Assembly: GCA_002363515.1 (NCBI GenBank)
Contig: DEVX01000056.1
Span: 1-7,372, forward strand
Source of the DNA: Candidatus Saccharibacteria bacterium UBA3225
GTDB taxonomy: Bacteria; Patescibacteriota; Saccharimonadia; Saccharimonadales; Saccharimonadaceae
Length of the DNA stretch: 7,372 nucleotides
Reading direction: 5' to 3'
The translations under genes were made by a program, and so were the position numbers. Numbering within the stretch: the first letter of the stretch is position 1; each line of letters starts with the position of its first letter. The notes beneath the pieces were generated by a model, which was not told where the DNA came from, did no database searches, and worked only from the letters and a program-made list of their open reading frames with translations. This document shows, piece by piece, positions 6,596 through 7,372 of the stretch.

Positions 6596-6606
6596 ACCTC
6601 CTTTCT
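6596..6606 (-). promoter_or_regulatory. Extended Shine-Dalgarno in the operon leader
   Basis: The minus strand reads AGAAAGGAGGT, an 11-base match to the usual 16S rRNA anti-Shine-Dalgarno. It is the strongest ribosome site in the window, yet it faces the mini-ORF rather than a full-length gene. Confidence 0.6.
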
Positions 6607-6612
6607 TACATG

Positions 6613-6621
6613 ATTTTACCA
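6613..6621 (-). promoter_or_regulatory. Candidate extended -10 promoter for the WXG-like operon
   Basis: The minus strand reads TGGTAAAAT: an extended -10 TG and a TAAAAT box that matches five of six consensus bases. No good -35 stands 16-18 bases upstream. A start near 6606 would place the extended Shine-Dalgarno at the very 5' end of the mRNA. It lies between the ribosomal terminator and the operon, as expected. Confidence 0.35.
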
Positions 6622-6664
6622 TAAGATTACATGAAGGTGTATATATTTGAACAAGTTTTTCATA

Positions 6665-6696
6665 ACAAAAATATCCCCCGTAGAGGATATTTTTGT
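6665..6696 (-). terminator. Terminator after rpsH
   Basis: ACAAAAATATCC (6665-6676) pairs over 12 bp with GGATATTTTTGT (6685-6696) around an eight-base loop. It begins 15 bases after the rpsH stop. The A- and T-runs within the stem provide a U-tract in either direction, so it could work both ways. The stem is AT-rich and therefore weaker than the hairpin at 4057. Confidence 0.7.
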
Positions 6697-6711
6697 ATTC
6701 AGATTGCGATA

Positions 6712-7113
6712 TTACCAAACTCGGACAAGTATCTCTCCACCAAGTTTATTCTTGACGGCTTCTTGGCCGGTCATAATACCCTTGCTGGTTGAAATCAAAA
6801 CGGTACCACGACCAGATTTGACTTTTGGAATCTCGTTCACGCCAGTATAGATACGGCGACCTGGAGTAGAAACCTTCGAAATCTCATTGATGCGAGCGTT
6901 TTCGCCTTCGTTATTGATAACGATATGGAGGATGCCGCGCGGTTGAGCTTCTTCGATTTCGACTTTTTCGAGATAATTAATCTTCTGCAGCTTGTCGGCA
7001 ACAGCAAATTTGAGTTTGCTGGTAGGGACACGAATTTCGGTCTTGCCGACTGCGATTGCGTTACGGATACGGGTAAGCAAGTCAGCTACAGGATCAGTTG
7101 TTTGAATAGACAT
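6712..7113 (-). CDS. rpsH: Small ribosomal subunit protein uS8
   Basis: uS8 binds the central domain of 16S rRNA early in 30S assembly and often represses its own operon. The protein has 133 residues, close to the family norm of about 130. The N-terminal signature DPVADLLTRIRNAI and the C-terminal STSKGIMTGQEA...GGEILVRVW are both present, so both domains are complete. AAAGGAG precedes the ATG at 7113, and 13 bases separate it from the rpsN stop, so the two are cotranscribed. In the common spc operon rplF follows; here a terminator follows instead. Confidence 0.97.
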   Translation of the reverse strand: MSIQTTDPVADLLTRIRNAIAVGKTEIRVPTSKLKFAVADKLQKINYLEKVEIEEAQPRGILHIVINNEGENARINEISKVSTPGRRIYTGVNEIPKVKSGRGTVLISTSKGIMTGQEAVKNKLGGEILVRVW

Positions 7114-7126
7114 ATCTTCTCCTTTC

Positions 7127-7372
7127 CTACCAACTACTCTTTGTTACGCCAGGGATTTCACCCTTGCTTGCTTTTTCGCGGAAATTAATACGGCTAAGGC
7201 CGAAACGGCGCATGTAGCCACGTGGGCGGCCGTCTAGCATATCGCGATTCTTAAGGCGAGTTGGGCTGGAGTTACGTGGCAACTTTTGTAGACCTTCGAG
7301 GTCGCCAGCAGCCTTAAGCTCTGCGCGCTTTTCAGCGTATTTTTCGTACATTTTGCGGCGTTTTTCGTCACG
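7127..7372 (-). CDS. rpsN: Small ribosomal subunit protein uS14, N-terminus cut by window edge
   Basis: uS14 sits in the head of the 30S subunit. The window holds the last 81 residues (from [12 protein letters not shown]); about eight N-terminal residues lie beyond the edge, which fits the usual 89-residue form. The [14 protein letters not shown] and [14 protein letters not shown] motifs and the C-terminal PGVTKSSW are intact. No cysteine pairs are present, so this is the zinc-independent long type. A Met at 7351 lies inside the protein and is not the start. It precedes rpsH in the usual spc order. Confidence 0.97.
   Translation of the reverse strand, partial: RDEKRRKMYEKYAEKRAELKAAGDLEGLQKLPRNSSPTRLKNRDMLDGRPRGYMRRFGLSRINFREKASKGEIPGVTKSSW

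Noticed and set aside
1..7372. Alternative genetic code (UGA as glycine), known in some Candidate Phyla Radiation groups
   Set aside because: The long essC frame and the ribosomal genes contain no in-frame TGA, so there is no sign of recoding.
1..7372. CRISPR array, tRNA or rRNA gene, insertion sequence
   Set aside because: I saw no regularly spaced repeats, cloverleaf-like segments, transposase motifs or terminal inverted repeats. I did not run a covariance or repeat search.

Overview
The window looks like part of a Candidate Phyla Radiation (Patescibacteria) chromosome, most likely Candidatus Saccharibacteria (TM7). I base this on the resemblance of the two ribosomal proteins at the right edge, uS14 in its zinc-free form and uS8, to Saccharibacteria versions as I remember them, and on the compact genes. 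No in-frame TGA interrupts the long genes, so the standard code is used, which argues against Gracilibacteria and Absconditabacteria. The taxon call is an inference without a database search.

Layout from right to left, nearly all on the minus strand. (1) The end of a ribosomal operon, rpsN (cut by the window edge) then rpsH, closed by an AU-rich hairpin terminator at 6665-6696. (2) A tightly packed operon of seven small genes (6539 to 4068). Six encode helical proteins of about 97-158 residues with WXG100-like architecture: two have a true WxG turn, one FxG, one YxG, and two have an IP/VP turn instead. The seventh is very acidic and probably disordered. (3) One plus-strand gene (3344-4018) for a membrane-anchored extracytoplasmic protein, with a near-ideal sigma70 promoter and its own strong terminator. 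(4) The N-terminal 1047 codons of essC, a large FtsK/SpoIIIE-family ATPase with FHA-like N-terminus, two membrane segments, a degenerate ATPase-like domain and an intact first ATPase domain. It runs off the left edge.

Together regions 2 and 4 form a type VII (Ess/Esx-like) secretion locus: EssC is the motor, and the WXG100-like proteins are its likely substrates, co-substrates or pairing partners. No EssB, EsaA, EssA or EsaB homologue and no recognisable toxin domain is visible here; they may lie to the left or be absent. The plus-strand gene separates the motor gene from the substrate operon, has very different base composition, and could be a surface component or an unrelated passenger.

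The points most worth following are the variety of WXG-like paralogues in apparent adjacent pairs, a leader mini-ORF with an extended Shine-Dalgarno in frame with the first substrate gene, the GC-rich gene in the middle of the locus, and the placement of the whole locus directly after rpsH, where rplF would be expected.
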